64,000 nt of DNA from Phosphoribacter sp044220725 (GTDB lineage Bacteria > Actinomycetota > Actinomycetes > Actinomycetales > Dermatophilaceae): the NCBI GenBank assembly GCA_044220725.1, contig JBGAQN010000001.1:1-64000 (forward strand), read 5' to 3'. Shown piece by piece: positions 41,186 to 49,425 of this stretch (within the stretch, counting starts at the first letter, position 1; each line of letters starts with the position of its first letter). The position numbers and the translations under genes are program-made. The notes beneath the pieces are model-generated. The model saw nothing but the letters and a program-made list of their open reading frames with translations. It was not told where the DNA came from and did not search any database.

Positions 41186-43276
41186 CTATCCCTGGAGTTG
41201 GACCGTCTGCCATGCGGCCGGTCTCACCTGGTTGGCCCCGGTCCGGCTGCGGTTGCTGGAATACATCGCCGCGAACTCCTTCGCCGTGGCGCCGGCGTCG
41301 CTGACGTTGAGGTTGATCCCGAAGACCTGGCCCGAACTCACGCCGCTGGGGGCCAGGCCGGTGACCGCCCAGGGCAGCCGCGCCTCGACCCGGTATCCGC
41401 CCGGGATCAGGGTGACGACGGCGTCCGTCTCGCCGTGGGCGCGGCCGGCTTCGATGGTGTTCTTCGTAACGTTTGCCCGGTTGATAACGATCTTCACCCG
41501 CGCAGGAGTGCTCGGTGGGAGCCCGACGATGTAGTGCGCGTCGGTCCCACGCAAGCCCGCATCGGCAGGTATGCCGCGCGGGTCCGCACCCAGCTCGAAG
41601 CTCGCGGAATCGCCACGCCACTGCTGATCTGGGGCGGCCTGGTCTGCGGGGACCAACACGGGGTCCGCGACGTCGGCGAGGACAAAGAGCGCCTGGGAGT
41701 CCCACATGACGCTCCAGGTCGCCTTGATCTTGGTCGACTTCCCGGCCACGAGCACGTCCGAGACATAGGGGACCGCCGCAGCCCAGTCGTTGCCCTGTCC
41801 ATCGATGACCGGGGTCCCGCGCTGGGCGACGAAGGTGGTGCGCGCCGCAGGCTGGGAGGCCCCCGGGTCAGGCAAGGGCTGCGGGTCGCCCGGTCGGAGG
41901 AGCACGATGCCGAGAACACCGAGCATGACGATCACGGCTGCTGCGATGGCAGGGACGAGCGCCGGATGCCGCCGAGCGACCCGAGCCGGGGTCGGCGTCG
42001 GAACCTGCGTCGGAACCGGGGTGGGAACCGGGGTGGGAACCGGCGTCGGGGAGGGTGGCGGCTGTGACGGCTGTGGCGAAAGCGGAGCCGGGGTCGGAGC
42101 CGGGGTAGGAGCTGAGGTCGGGGTTTGAACCGAAGTCCCGTCCGACAGCGGCCCCGTCGCAGCCGAGCCGGCGACCTCGAAAATTCGGCCGTCCCGGGCC
42201 CGCAAATAGAGGACGGGCGTCCCCCACTCGACATCGTTGTCCGATGCGAAGACCCCCATCCGGGCCTTGGCCAGGGCTGCGTCGATGGGCAGCCCCTCGG
42301 CCAGCGCGGCATAGAACTCGGCCGACAGACTCGTCGCCGCGTCGTCGGTGATCTCGAACTGCATGGCCACTACGGCCGGCATACCTTGACGGACCAAGCA
42401 CTGTGCGACCCCGGAGAAGGGGTCGGTCGGCGACTGGCGGGCGCCTTCGCACGCGTTGAGCACCGCAAGGCGGAGGGTCCGCACATCATGAAGCAGGGTG
42501 CCCAAGTCCTGGCCCGCGACCAAGTGCGCCTGTTGGGCAGCGTCCTCGAAGGCCAGCACTCCGTCACCGGCCGCCGGATCGAAACCTCCGTGGCCGATGA
42601 AGTGCAGCACGTGGTAATCGTGATCGTTGAGGGCTTGGCGCAGCCGTGCCAGGGTCGCGTGCGGGAGCGGGTCGACGATGACGATGCCCCGGTCGACCAG
42701 GTCGCGCAACGAGCCGGTGACTTTGGCGACCTCGGCATCAGTGTCCAACTGCGCGAGGGTAGTTGGGCTGCTGACCGCCAAGAGGATTCGCAGCGGCGGG
42801 CTCACCGTGAGCGGCGGCACCTCCCGGGGCAGATCGAGGTAGCGAATGACCGGGGTCGACTCGGACAGAACGAGAAAGCGACCCAGCCCTGCGGCATACA
42901 GGTATTCCCAGGGGACGTCGGCGAGCGCGGGCACGTCGGTGAGGCGGAGTTTGACTCTCAGCCCCTTGCCGTGCTCTTCGGCTTCGTCGAGGCTACGCCG
43001 GAAGCAGGTTCCCACCTCGCCGCCGAAGACGGCGTCATAGAGGCGTCCGCCGAAGGTCCGGGCCAGCTCTTGTTGCGGGGAGCCCAGGGCCCGAACCCCC
43101 GATCGAGTTCGGCCGAGCTTGAGGATGACGTTCTCCAAGTCGGCGCCCACGAACGGCATACGGAAGTCTGTGGTCGCCTCGCCTTTGGGGGAGGCAAGCA
43201 CGCGCGCGGTGTAGCCCCCGCCGCCGGCGTCGGTGAGCTCCAGGTCGAAGTCGAGGTATTCGCGCACGCGGGACAT
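41186..43276 (-). CDS. CHAT-domain protease with TM helix and CBM9-like domain
   Basis: 696 residues in three parts. Residues about 1-370 are an actinobacterial CHAT (caspase-like) domain starting EYLDFDLELTDAGGGGYTA, with the dyad His229 (HFIGHGGF) and Cys276 (VLNACEGA) intact. A proline-rich linker (about 385-430, repeats of PTPVP) leads to one membrane helix (439-460). Residues about 489-695 look like a CBM9-type beta-sandwich (VIDGQGNDWAAA, ATWSVMWDSQALFVLADV, GYRVEARLPWAV, FGINLNV). The protease should face the cytosol and the sandwich the outside. CHAT proteins cleave specific partners, often in defence or cell-death pathways. ATG 43276 has GGAGG at good spacing. Confidence 0.85.
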   Translation of the reverse strand: MSRVREYLDFDLELTDAGGGGYTARVLASPKGEATTDFRMPFVGADLENVILKLGRTRSGVRALGSPQQELARTFGGRLYDAVFGGEVGTCFRRSLDEAEEHGKGLRVKLRLTDVPALADVPWEYLYAAGLGRFLVLSESTPVIRYLDLPREVPPLTVSPPLRILLAVSSPTTLAQLDTDAEVAKVTGSLRDLVDRGIVIVDPLPHATLARLRQALNDHDYHVLHFIGHGGFDPAAGDGVLAFEDAAQQAHLVAGQDLGTLLHDVRTLRLAVLNACEGARQSPTDPFSGVAQCLVRQGMPAVVAMQFEITDDAATSLSAEFYAALAEGLPIDAALAKARMGVFASDNDVEWGTPVLYLRARDGRIFEVAGSAATGPLSDGTSVQTPTSAPTPAPTPAPLSPQPSQPPPSPTPVPTPVPTPVPTQVPTPTPARVARRHPALVPAIAAAVIVMLGVLGIVLLRPGDPQPLPDPGASQPAARTTFVAQRGTPVIDGQGNDWAAAVPYVSDVLVAGKSTKIKATWSVMWDSQALFVLADVADPVLVPADQAAPDQQWRGDSASFELGADPRGIPADAGLRGTDAHYIVGLPPSTPARVKIVINRANVTKNTIEAGRAHGETDAVVTLIPGGYRVEARLPWAVTGLAPSGVSSGQVFGINLNVSDAGATAKEFAAMYSSNRSRTGANQVRPAAWQTVQLQG

Positions 43277-43347
43277 CAGCGCAGCCTCCGGACGACGCGG
43301 TGTATGCCGTGCCGGCGGGCACGCGGCCACGAGATCGGTGCGAGCAT
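43276..43347 (-). CDS. Possible 23-residue basic leader peptide coupled to CHAT gene
   Basis: ATG 43347 is preceded by AAGGAG at about nine bases. The frame encodes 23 residues starting MLAPISWPRARRHG and ending VVRRLR, with nine or so basic residues. Its stop overlaps the CHAT start (TGATG). Upstream lies a small hairpin (CACCTC/GAGGTG, 43372-43387). Translation signals and the overlap support a leader, but the peptide is short and has no known family. Confidence 0.45.
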   Translation of the reverse strand: MLAPISWPRARRHGIHRVVRRLR

Positions 43348-43436
43348 GGGAGAGACGCTCCTTGCGAGGGACACCTCACAGGAGGTGCCCGGCATACCGA
43401 GAGATACCTGCCGAGGGTATCGCTGCGGGAGGCGCG

Positions 43437-44765
43437 TCAGGCGAACTTTGCGGCAGCCTTTGCGGCGCGCTTGGCCCGGCGAGCCGCCACCGCGTCCTTG
43501 ACTGCGCTGCCGATGATCTGGGCCCGCGACCGGTCGGGTTCCTTGTCCGGCAGCGAGAAGTAGAAGACCTTTGCCCAGGCCGAGGCGAGCTGGCGGGGAT
43601 ACGAGCCGGTCACGTAGTGCAGGCCGTAGCGTTCGCAGATCTGACGAACCTTCGGTGCCACCTCGGCATACCGGTTGCTCGGCAGGTCCGGGAAGAGGTG
43701 GTGTTCGATTTGGTGGCTGAGGTTGCCAGACATGAAGTGGACGAGCCAACCGCCGGAGATGTTGGCCGAGCCGAGCATCTGCCGCACGTACCACTCCCCA
43801 CGGGTCTCGCCCTCGATCGAGTCGTAGGCAAAGGTGTCGACTCCGAAGGGGAAGTGCCCGCAGAGGATGACGCCGTTGGACCACAGGTTGCGGATGATGG
43901 TCGCGACGAAGTTGGCGCCCATCGTCGGCAGGAACGACGGCCCGGACAGCAGCGGGTGGATCAGATAGTCCTTGAGAACCTGGCGCCGCATCTTGGTGAG
44001 CAACAGGTCGACCCGAGCTTTGGCTTCGTCCTTGGGCAACTTGCCGGTGAGAACGTCGTGCAGCTTGAGGTCGTAGCTGGCGATCCCCCACTCGAAGAAC
44101 AGCGCGTTGATGAAGCTGTACAACGGCTGCCCGAGGTTGGCCAACGTCCATGGCTGGTCGGCATCGACCCGCATGATGCCGTAGCCGAGGTCGTTGTCAC
44201 GCCCGAGGACGTTCGTGTAGGTGTGGTGAGTCTCGTTGTGCGACTCCTTCCACTGCGCCTCTGGGGAGACGTGGTCCCAGGTCCAGGTCGTCGAGTGGAT
44301 CTTCGGGTCACGCATCCAGTCCCATTGGCCGTGCAGGATGTTGTGACCGAGCTCCATGTTGTCGATGATCTTCGCGACCGACAGCCCGGCGGTGCCGACG
44401 AACCACGCGGGCGGGAAGAGCGAGAAGAGCAGGACCGCGCGGCTCGCTACCTCGAGGTAGCGGTTGAACGCGATGACCTTGCGGATGTATGCCGCGTCGT
44501 CGGCTCCCCGGGAATCCATGACCTCTTGGCGCAAGGCGTCCAACTCGCGGCCCAGGGCCTCGATGTCGGCGGCGCTCAGGTGAGCGGTCGGGTCCGGGCG
44601 CCCCGACGGCTTGGGATGCAGCACTCGCTCCTTGCCGTCGGCCAGCCGCAGATGCGGATTGACCCGCGCATCGACCGGTGGGGCTGGGGGCGCGAAGGCG
44701 GCCCCCAGCGGGTGAGTGGCTGCCGGTTCGGTCGCAACGGGGTGCGGCTCGGCGACGAGGGTCAT
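43437..44765 (-). CDS. Membrane fatty-acid desaturase, DesA3-like
   Basis: 442 residues. The three histidine boxes that bind the di-iron centre are present: HNILH in MELGHNILHGQW, HNETHH in ESHNETHHTYTN and HQIEHH near the C terminus, with hydrophobic segments between. It introduces a double bond into acyl chains at the membrane. With the adjacent reductase it matches the M. tuberculosis Rv3229c (DesA3)/Rv3230c pair; the regiochemistry cannot be read from sequence. It starts 11 bp after the reductase stop. Confidence 0.9.
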   Translation of the reverse strand: MTLVAEPHPVATEPAATHPLGAAFAPPAPPVDARVNPHLRLADGKERVLHPKPSGRPDPTAHLSAADIEALGRELDALRQEVMDSRGADDAAYIRKVIAFNRYLEVASRAVLLFSLFPPAWFVGTAGLSVAKIIDNMELGHNILHGQWDWMRDPKIHSTTWTWDHVSPEAQWKESHNETHHTYTNVLGRDNDLGYGIMRVDADQPWTLANLGQPLYSFINALFFEWGIASYDLKLHDVLTGKLPKDEAKARVDLLLTKMRRQVLKDYLIHPLLSGPSFLPTMGANFVATIIRNLWSNGVILCGHFPFGVDTFAYDSIEGETRGEWYVRQMLGSANISGGWLVHFMSGNLSHQIEHHLFPDLPSNRYAEVAPKVRQICERYGLHYVTGSYPRQLASAWAKVFYFSLPDKEPDRSRAQIIGSAVKDAVAARRAKRAAKAAAKFA

Positions 44766-44776
44766 ACCCTGGCTCC

Positions 44777-45871
44777 TCAGTGCTCGATCTCGCACGCGCC
44801 GGCGGCCGCCGACACGCAAGTCTGGACGACGACGCCGTCGCCGGGGGCGGCATACGTGAGGTCGCCGGTGCGCAGATCGCGGACCGCGCCGTCGCGCAGC
44901 GGCAACACGCACTGATAGCAGATGCCCATCCGGCAGCCGTGGGGCATGAGCACACCGGCCTCCTCGGCCACCTCGAGGATGGGGCGGGCGCCGTCGGCGT
45001 CGACGATCGTGCCGGTCTTGGTGAAGGTGACCGTGCCGCCCTCGCCCGCCACGTGCAGGTGCGGGCGGAAGCGCTCGACGTGCAGTCGCTCGGTGAGAGC
45101 GGCGGCCGACCAGTGGGCCTCGCACGCGTCGAGCAGCCCGGACGGGCCGCAGGCCCAGACCTCGCGCTCGCGCCAGTCGGGCACCAACGCGTCAAGGTCG
45201 GCGGACACGTCGAGCATCCCGTCGGTGTCGGTGTGCAGTTCGACGAGACGAAGCAGCCCGGACGTGGCCAGCTCGCGCAGCTCGGAGGCGAAGATGACAT
45301 CGCGGGCTGTCGGTGCCGAGTGGATCATCACGACGTCGGGCAGCTCGGCGATCTGGTTGCGCAGCATGCCCATGACGGGGGTGATGCCGCTGCCGCCAGT
45401 GAGGAAGAGGACTTTGGCGGGGCGAACGGTCGGCAGGACGAAGTCACCCTCGGCCTGGCCAAGGTGCACGAGGGCTCCGGGGCGAAGAGCGTTGACCACA
45501 TGTCGGCTCACCCGGCCATCGGGAAGGGCTTTGGTCGTGATCGAGATGAGCCCGTCGGGGCGATCCGTCCGACTCGTCAGCGAATAGGTCCGCCAGTGTC
45601 GAACGCCGTCGATGTCAACACCGAAGCGCACGTATTGGCCGGGGATGTGCCCCGCCCAATCGGCCCCCGGTTTGATGAACACCGTCGCCGCGTCCGGGGT
45701 TTCCAGACGGATCTGCTCGATCCGTCCGGCGAGCTGGCCGGCTCCCGGACGCAGCGGGCTGAAGACATCGAGGGTGTCGGCCGGCATGAGGACTCCAGTG
45801 AGCGCCTCAGCGGCGCGCCAGGCGCGCCGCCGAAGACTGCGGCCTCGCGGCGGGGTGACCGTGGCAGACAT
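44777..45871 (-). CDS. Flavin/2Fe-2S ferredoxin reductase, electron donor to desaturase
   Basis: 364 residues: an FAD-binding barrel (HWRTYSLTSR), an NAD(P)-binding domain (FLTGGSGITPVMGMLR, CGPSGLLDACE) and a C-terminal plant-type 2Fe-2S ferredoxin domain with cysteines in CRMGICYQC and VVQTCVSA. It resembles Rv3230c, the NADPH oxidoreductase that feeds DesA3. It is the first gene of the leftward operon and is divergent from a PucR-type regulator 93 bp away. Confidence 0.92.
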   Translation of the reverse strand: MSATVTPPRGRSLRRRAWRAAEALTGVLMPADTLDVFSPLRPGAGQLAGRIEQIRLETPDAATVFIKPGADWAGHIPGQYVRFGVDIDGVRHWRTYSLTSRTDRPDGLISITTKALPDGRVSRHVVNALRPGALVHLGQAEGDFVLPTVRPAKVLFLTGGSGITPVMGMLRNQIAELPDVVMIHSAPTARDVIFASELRELATSGLLRLVELHTDTDGMLDVSADLDALVPDWREREVWACGPSGLLDACEAHWSAAALTERLHVERFRPHLHVAGEGGTVTFTKTGTIVDADGARPILEVAEEAGVLMPHGCRMGICYQCVLPLRDGAVRDLRTGDLTYAAPGDGVVVQTCVSAAAGACEIEH

Positions 45872-45964
45872 GGGTCCATTGTTCCGGGTTTCTGCGCTAG
45901 ATTTCTGGCGACTCGACGTGAAGCGGGCCTAAACTTTTGTTCTTCAGAGACAAAGGGGTATGCC

Positions 45965-47323
45965 GTGCCACCCACCTCCCGTCCCCTGCGCCGGCCGCGC
46001 TCCGCGGAGGGACCACCCGGGGGTATGCCGTCGCCGTCGCCGGCGACGTCGGCGCTGGCCCTGGACCAAGAGACCTTCGAACGGTTGCACGCCGCCGTTC
46101 CCAGGGTTGCCGCCGAGGCCGTCGAGACAATCATGCGCGAAGTGCCCAGTTATGCCCGGCCCTTCTCCGACGCCATGGGCGTGCGGATCCGGACCGCGGT
46201 CGAGTTGGCTTTGGTCAACTTCCTCGAGTTGGCCCGACGCGGCGCCGGGACCGATCCGGCCGAGCCCATCGCGCCGAGCACGGCCGCTGCCTATGAGCTG
46301 GGCCGAGGGGAAGCCCGAAGTGGCCGGTCCATGGATGCGCTGCAGGCGGCATACCGGGTCGGTGCGCGGGTGTGTTGGCGCGGACTGTCGCGTGAAGCGG
46401 TTGCCTGTGACGTGCCGGCGGCAACGCTGGGCCCGTTCGCGGAGCTAGTCTTCGCCTACATTGATGCGCTCTCCTCGGCGAGCATCGCTGGTCACGCCGA
46501 TGAACTCGCCACCGCTGGGCGCGCCCGCGAGCGATACCGGGAGCGCCTAGCCGCCCTCCTCGTTGCCGGGGGCGAGGAGGCGGACCTGGTCGCCGCGGCC
46601 CGTCGTGCGGAGTGGCACCCGCCTCGGACTCTGACGGCCGTCCTGCTCCCCGAGGGTCAACTGCGAGCCGTCCTCGGGCTCCTGGACTCGCGGACCCTGG
46701 CCGTCGGGGCCGACCCGGCCACCACTGACGACGACGACATCGGGGTCCTGCTCGTCCCGGATGCCACCGGGCGCGATCGGGATCGGCTGCTGCGCCAACT
46801 GGACGGGCGGGCCGCGATCGTGGGACCGGAGCGGGCGTGGTTGCAGGCGCACGGGTCCTTCCGGCGTGCGCTGCGAGCCAGAGACCTGAGCTCATGGGTG
46901 GCGATCGGGGCCGGTCCGGCGAGCAACGCCACGACCAGCAGGGTCGCTCCGGCAAGCAACGCCACGGCCAGCGGCGTCGTGGACACCGACAATCACCTCG
47001 TCGAGATCATCTTGGGCGCCGATCGAGAGGCTCTGGCCGACCTGCGTGCGTGGGCCCTGGCCCCGTTGGCGGGCGTCCGGCCCACCGCTCGGGTCCGGCT
47101 GGCCGAGACCCTGCGGTCCTGGCTCCTGCATCACGGCCGACGCGAACTCATCGCTGGGCACCTCTATGTCCACCCACAGACGGTGCGCTATCGGATGGGA
47201 CAGCTACGCGAGCTGTTCGGAGAACGGTTGGACGACCCGGAAGAGATCCTGCGCCTCACCGTGGCCTTGGCGCTGCTGCCCGCCGACGCGGCCGCCCGCG
47301 TCCCGGGGATGGTGGAGCGTTAG
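45965..47323 (+). CDS. PucR-family transcriptional regulator
   Basis: 452 residues. After a Pro/Ser-rich start, a regulatory region of about 300 residues precedes the C-terminal PucR helix-turn-helix: RLAETLRSWLLHHGRRELIAGHLYVHPQTVRYRMGQLRELFG. GTG 45965 is chosen because AAAGGGG stands six bases before it; the intervening bases are a GTATGCCG repeat. It is divergent from the desaturase operon and is the obvious candidate to control it. A low-complexity Ala/Ser/Asn-Ala-Thr tract (about 320-338) interrupts the middle. Confidence 0.87.
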   Translation: MPPTSRPLRRPRSAEGPPGGMPSPSPATSALALDQETFERLHAAVPRVAAEAVETIMREVPSYARPFSDAMGVRIRTAVELALVNFLELARRGAGTDPAEPIAPSTAAAYELGRGEARSGRSMDALQAAYRVGARVCWRGLSREAVACDVPAATLGPFAELVFAYIDALSSASIAGHADELATAGRARERYRERLAALLVAGGEEADLVAAARRAEWHPPRTLTAVLLPEGQLRAVLGLLDSRTLAVGADPATTDDDDIGVLLVPDATGRDRDRLLRQLDGRAAIVGPERAWLQAHGSFRRALRARDLSSWVAIGAGPASNATTSRVAPASNATASGVVDTDNHLVEIILGADREALADLRAWALAPLAGVRPTARVRLAETLRSWLLHHGRRELIAGHLYVHPQTVRYRMGQLRELFGERLDDPEEILRLTVALALLPADAAARVPGMVER

Positions 47324-47351
47324 CCACACTCTGGCGTGGCTAACGCTCCAC
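47312..47351 (+). terminator. Perfect 16-bp hairpin overlapping the PucR stop codon
   Basis: Arms GTGGAGCGTTAGCCAC (47312-47327) and GTGGCTAACGCTCCAC (47336-47351) enclose an 8-base loop. The TAG stop of the regulator is inside the left arm. It is likely to end transcription in one or both directions before the convergent kinase gene; no T-run follows. Confidence 0.8.
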
Positions 47352-47408
47352 AGATCGGCACCGCGGAACGAGTCCCCGGGCACCGGGAGAGGGCGTCGGC
47401 GATGCCGG

Positions 47409-48386
47409 TCAGTCCCGACCAGACCCGCCCAGGCCGGCGACGGCATCGAGGACTTCGGCGACGATGGCCGGGGTCACCGGTTCGTGCAGCAGCCACTCGA
47501 CCCAGGCCGCCGACAGGTGCCGGTCGGCTTCGTCAGTGGCCGACAGCCACCGTCGGCAGCCCTCCTCCGCCAAGTGCTCGCTGGATGCCCCCAGCATCGT
47601 CAGGTCCCCAGCGCGTGAGATCCGGCCGGGACCGCCGGCGATGAGATAGGCGGCATACAGGTCGAGCATCCGGGCCGGATCGCCGAGGCCGTACTCGAAG
47701 ATGACCATCCCCAACTCGTGCGAGGGGCTCTCCGGGCCGGCGCTCTCCCAGTCGAGCAGCACGATGCCGCCGTCAGGGGTCGCGCGAACGTTGTCGGCCC
47801 AGAGGTCGCAGTGACAGGTGCGCACGTCGTCGGGGCTCTCGAAGGTTCGTTCCAGGGCGACGAGTTGCGGCACGAGCGCTGCCAGATCCGTGGCAAAGGG
47901 GGCGTGTTCGGCGCGCAACTGGGCGACCAACTCGGCCCAGACCGCCGAACCGACCGGCTCGCGATACCACGCGTCGACCGGGCCGGAGGCAGGGGCTTCG
48001 ACGTTGTGCACCCGCGCCAGCAACGCGCCGATCTCTCGTGGGTCCAGGTCTCGGCGTGGCTCCAGGACGTCGACCCACTCGTAAACCCGCACCGTGGCCG
48101 TCGGCGGCGGTCCGCCGACATCAGCCAGGACGGCGCCGTCGAGCGTCCGCACGACGGCGGGCATCGGCACTCCCGTGGCGCGGACCATGTCTTGGTATGC
48201 CGCGTCCCGCTCCGCCCGCTCGCGGAAGACGGCGCCGAAGAGCGCCTTGACGGCATACCGGCCCTGATGGGTGACCAACCGCCACACCTGACCCTTGCGG
48301 CCGTGAGCGATGGGCCCTTCCAGGCGCGCGCCATCGCCGAGCCCGAAGAGTCGAGCGATCTCCCCTGCCACTCTCGGATCCAACAT
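47409..48386 (-). CDS. Aminoglycoside phosphotransferase-fold kinase
   Basis: 325 residues of the APH/choline-kinase fold. It has an ATP lysine in GRYAVKALFG, the catalytic loop CHCDLWADNVR (HxD....N) and the metal-binding Asp in LLDWESAGPESPSHELG. Members phosphorylate small molecules such as choline, homoserine, fructosamines or antibiotics; the substrate is unknown. GGAGG lies upstream of ATG 48386. A 14-bp palindrome overlaps its probable promoter. Confidence 0.85.
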   Translation of the reverse strand: MLDPRVAGEIARLFGLGDGARLEGPIAHGRKGQVWRLVTHQGRYAVKALFGAVFRERAERDAAYQDMVRATGVPMPAVVRTLDGAVLADVGGPPPTATVRVYEWVDVLEPRRDLDPREIGALLARVHNVEAPASGPVDAWYREPVGSAVWAELVAQLRAEHAPFATDLAALVPQLVALERTFESPDDVRTCHCDLWADNVRATPDGGIVLLDWESAGPESPSHELGMVIFEYGLGDPARMLDLYAAYLIAGGPGRISRAGDLTMLGASSEHLAEEGCRRWLSATDEADRHLSAAWVEWLLHEPVTPAIVAEVLDAVAGLGGSGRD

Positions 48387-48416
48387 GTGTCGCCTCCAAC
48401 GCCGTGGATGCGGGTA

Positions 48417-48430
48417 TTACTGACCAGTAA
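48417..48430. promoter_or_regulatory. Palindrome TTACTGACCAGTAA upstream of kinase gene
   Basis: Arms TTACTG and CAGTAA are separated by two bases and lie 30 bp before the kinase start, overlapping a TAATAC -10-like sequence on the leftward strand. It is a good candidate for a TetR- or GntR-type operator. Confidence 0.5.
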
Positions 48431-48579
48431 CAGTGTCGCACTGGCGTGCTGGCGACGCTTCCCTGTGTGACGTGGCGCCCACGAGACCTCCATCACGCCA
48501 CTCGGGTTCCGCTGCGTGGAACACTTTTTCCGCAGTCAGAAAGATCCGCCTGACGACGGCGACCGCCTCTCGCGAGCAG

Positions 48580-49425
48580 TCAGCTCAGGACGTCCTTGCG
48601 GTGGAAGAGCCCAAACGCCAGCGCCACGGTGCTGATCGTGAACAGCACCGACCAGAGCACCCCGTGGCGCATCGCCGTCCAGTCCACCTGAGGGCTCAAC
48701 AAGTCCAGCCAGGCTCGCTGGTAGTGCAACGGCAACCCGTTGCGCAGATCGCCGAGGCTGTCGATCTGGCCGAGGATCGAGGACACGATGGCCACGAGTA
48801 CGGCGACACCGACCGCTCCCAGGGGGGCATCGGTGCGCACCCCGAGCAGGAACGCGATCCCCGCAACCTGCCATAGCGACACCCACAGATATGCCGCCGC
48901 GATCATCAACCGCAGCCCCAGATCCCCCCAATCCAGGACTCCCCCAGCCGGATTGGTGAAGGGTGCGGACCCATAAGCGATGAGGCCGACGACCAGGCCC
49001 CAGGCGAGGTAGGCCAGAATCGCCACACCGAGCGTGGTGATCGCCACGGCCCACTTGGCCGCCAGCAGGCGCGCCCGAGGGACCGGAGCGACCAAGAGAT
49101 AACGCAACGAGGACCACGACGCCTCCGCCGGCACGGCGTCCCCGGCAAACAGCGCCGCAAGCACGACGAGCAGGAAGTCCGACGCGGCAGAAAGCGCGAA
49201 GACCGCGAAGTTGGCGCCGCCCTGCTGGGCCAGATCGGACAGCCGCAGCCCACCCGGTGGCCCACTGGTGCGCCCGATGGCGAACGCCCCGACGAGGACG
49301 ACCGGCAGCGCCAGGAGCGCGAGGAACCCCCAGAAGGTGCGCCGCCGCCGAACTTGTCGGCTCGCCTCCGCCCGGAAGGACAACGGGCGTCCGGTATGCC
49401 GCCCCTCGCGCTCAAGCGTCGTCAT
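48580..49425 (-). CDS. ABC-2-type permease partner of the S15-ABC fusion
   Basis: 281 residues with six predicted membrane helices (for example FWGFLALLALPVVLVGAFAI, VFALSAASDFLLVVLAALFAG and a last FTISTVALAFGLF) and a short cytosolic N terminus. This is the layout of ABC-2 permeases (GldF/YhaP-like). ATG 49425 overlaps the stop of the fusion gene by four bases (ATGA), so the two are made together and should form one transporter. Confidence 0.88.
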   Translation of the reverse strand: MTTLEREGRHTGRPLSFRAEASRQVRRRRTFWGFLALLALPVVLVGAFAIGRTSGPPGGLRLSDLAQQGGANFAVFALSAASDFLLVVLAALFAGDAVPAEASWSSLRYLLVAPVPRARLLAAKWAVAITTLGVAILAYLAWGLVVGLIAYGSAPFTNPAGGVLDWGDLGLRLMIAAAYLWVSLWQVAGIAFLLGVRTDAPLGAVGVAVLVAIVSSILGQIDSLGDLRNGLPLHYQRAWLDLLSPQVDWTAMRHGVLWSVLFTISTVALAFGLFHRKDVLS

